From Geminicoccaceae bacterium (GTDB lineage Bacteria > Pseudomonadota > Alphaproteobacteria > Geminicoccales > Geminicoccaceae): a stretch of 31,494 nt of DNA. This document shows positions 31,376 to 31,494 of the stretch, piece after piece. Below the pieces are notes generated by a model. That model saw only the letters and a program-made list of their open reading frames with translations. It searched no databases and was not told the DNA's origin. The stretch lies in assembly GCA_020446285.1 (NCBI GenBank), contig JAGREZ010000211.1, forward strand, positions 1-31,494, in the 5' to 3' direction. A program made the translations under genes and the position numbers. Each line of letters starts with the position of its first letter. Positions within the stretch are counted from its first letter, which is position 1.

Positions 31376-31494
31376 ATGTTTTGGCCAGGCCAGGATCCGC
31401 GGGCGGCGGACGGGACCGTAAGAACCGGCAATTGCGCTCCCGACATCGAGGCCGTTGCAATGCAGGTAATCGAAATCGACAGCATGGCCGGTCT
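31376..31494 (+). CDS. Start of an unidentified gene, cut by the window end
   Basis: An ATG at 31376 follows AAGGAG (31363-31368) at a good distance of 7 bases, and the frame stays open for 39 codons to the window end. The visible N-terminus is MFWPGQDPRAADGTVRTG, with one cysteine soon after (GNC) and a more regular helix-like stretch DIEAVAMQVIEIDSM. I recognise no family from this fragment. It is divergent from thrC. A TTGGCG (31286-31291) and TATCTT (31312-31317) lie upstream but are 20 bases apart, so they are a poor promoter candidate. Confidence 0.55.
   Translation, partial: MFWPGQDPRAADGTVRTGNCAPDIEAVAMQVIEIDSMAG

Noticed and set aside
31138..31485. A 115-residue minus-strand frame upstream of thrC
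   Set aside because: It overlaps the plus-strand start at 31376 with a good ribosome-binding site, and its sequence looks random (Ser/Pro/Thr-rich) without known motifs.

Overview
The window is a compact, GC-rich chromosomal segment, most likely from an alphaproteobacterium. The case rests on several points together: an EF-P/EpmA pair, a MotA-like/OmpA-like stator pair nearby, a DUF3775 gene, a threonine synthase overlapping an M16 peptidase, and strong third-position GC bias that opens long false antisense frames. I cannot name the genus. There is no phage, insertion sequence, CRISPR array, tRNA or rRNA that I can support.

Layout. (1) 1-6503, plus strand: the end of a surface-polysaccharide (O-antigen-like) cluster. 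It holds the 3' part of a dTDP-4-dehydrorhamnose 3,5-epimerase, an SDR sugar epimerase/reductase, a GT2 rhamnosyltransferase-like enzyme, a GT4 enzyme, a fusion of a GT-B-like domain to a thymidylate-kinase-like domain, and another GT4 enzyme. Most junctions overlap. (2) 6522-11334, minus strand: DNA polymerase I, then a lone ferric-reductase-like membrane oxidoreductase flanked by gene-free gaps. (3) 11335-17495, minus strand: a four-gene envelope unit with a MotA/TolQ/ExbB-like channel, a MotB/OmpA-like partner, a small two-helix membrane protein and a 1040-residue coiled-coil OmpA-domain protein. (4) 17733-19485, plus strand: DUF3775 followed by three genes that together make one nitrile hydratase, with the beta subunit split in two as in thiocyanate hydrolase. 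(5) 19496-23342: a membrane metal-dependent hydrolase, EF-P, its divergent lysine ligase EpmA, and MsrA/MsrB. (6) 23442-28478: a TauABC/SsuABC/NMT1-type ABC importer with two different permeases, a GntR/FCD regulator, and a divergent FAH-family hydrolase. The gap between regulator and hydrolase holds a perfect 14-bp palindrome that looks like the GntR operator. (7) 28500-31141, minus strand: threonine synthase and M16 peptidase. (8) 31376-end: the start of an unidentified gene.

How they work together. The first block builds and transfers sugars for a surface glycan. The stator block probably couples ion flow to work on the peptidoglycan layer. The nitrile hydratase block most likely hydrates a small nitrile or thiocyanate at a cobalt centre. 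The importer/regulator/FAH block looks like a substrate-induced uptake-and-degradation unit. The candidates most worth following are the split nitrile hydratase/thiocyanate hydrolase with DUF3775 and no recognisable activator, the two-OmpA stator unit, and the glycosyltransferase/kinase fusion.
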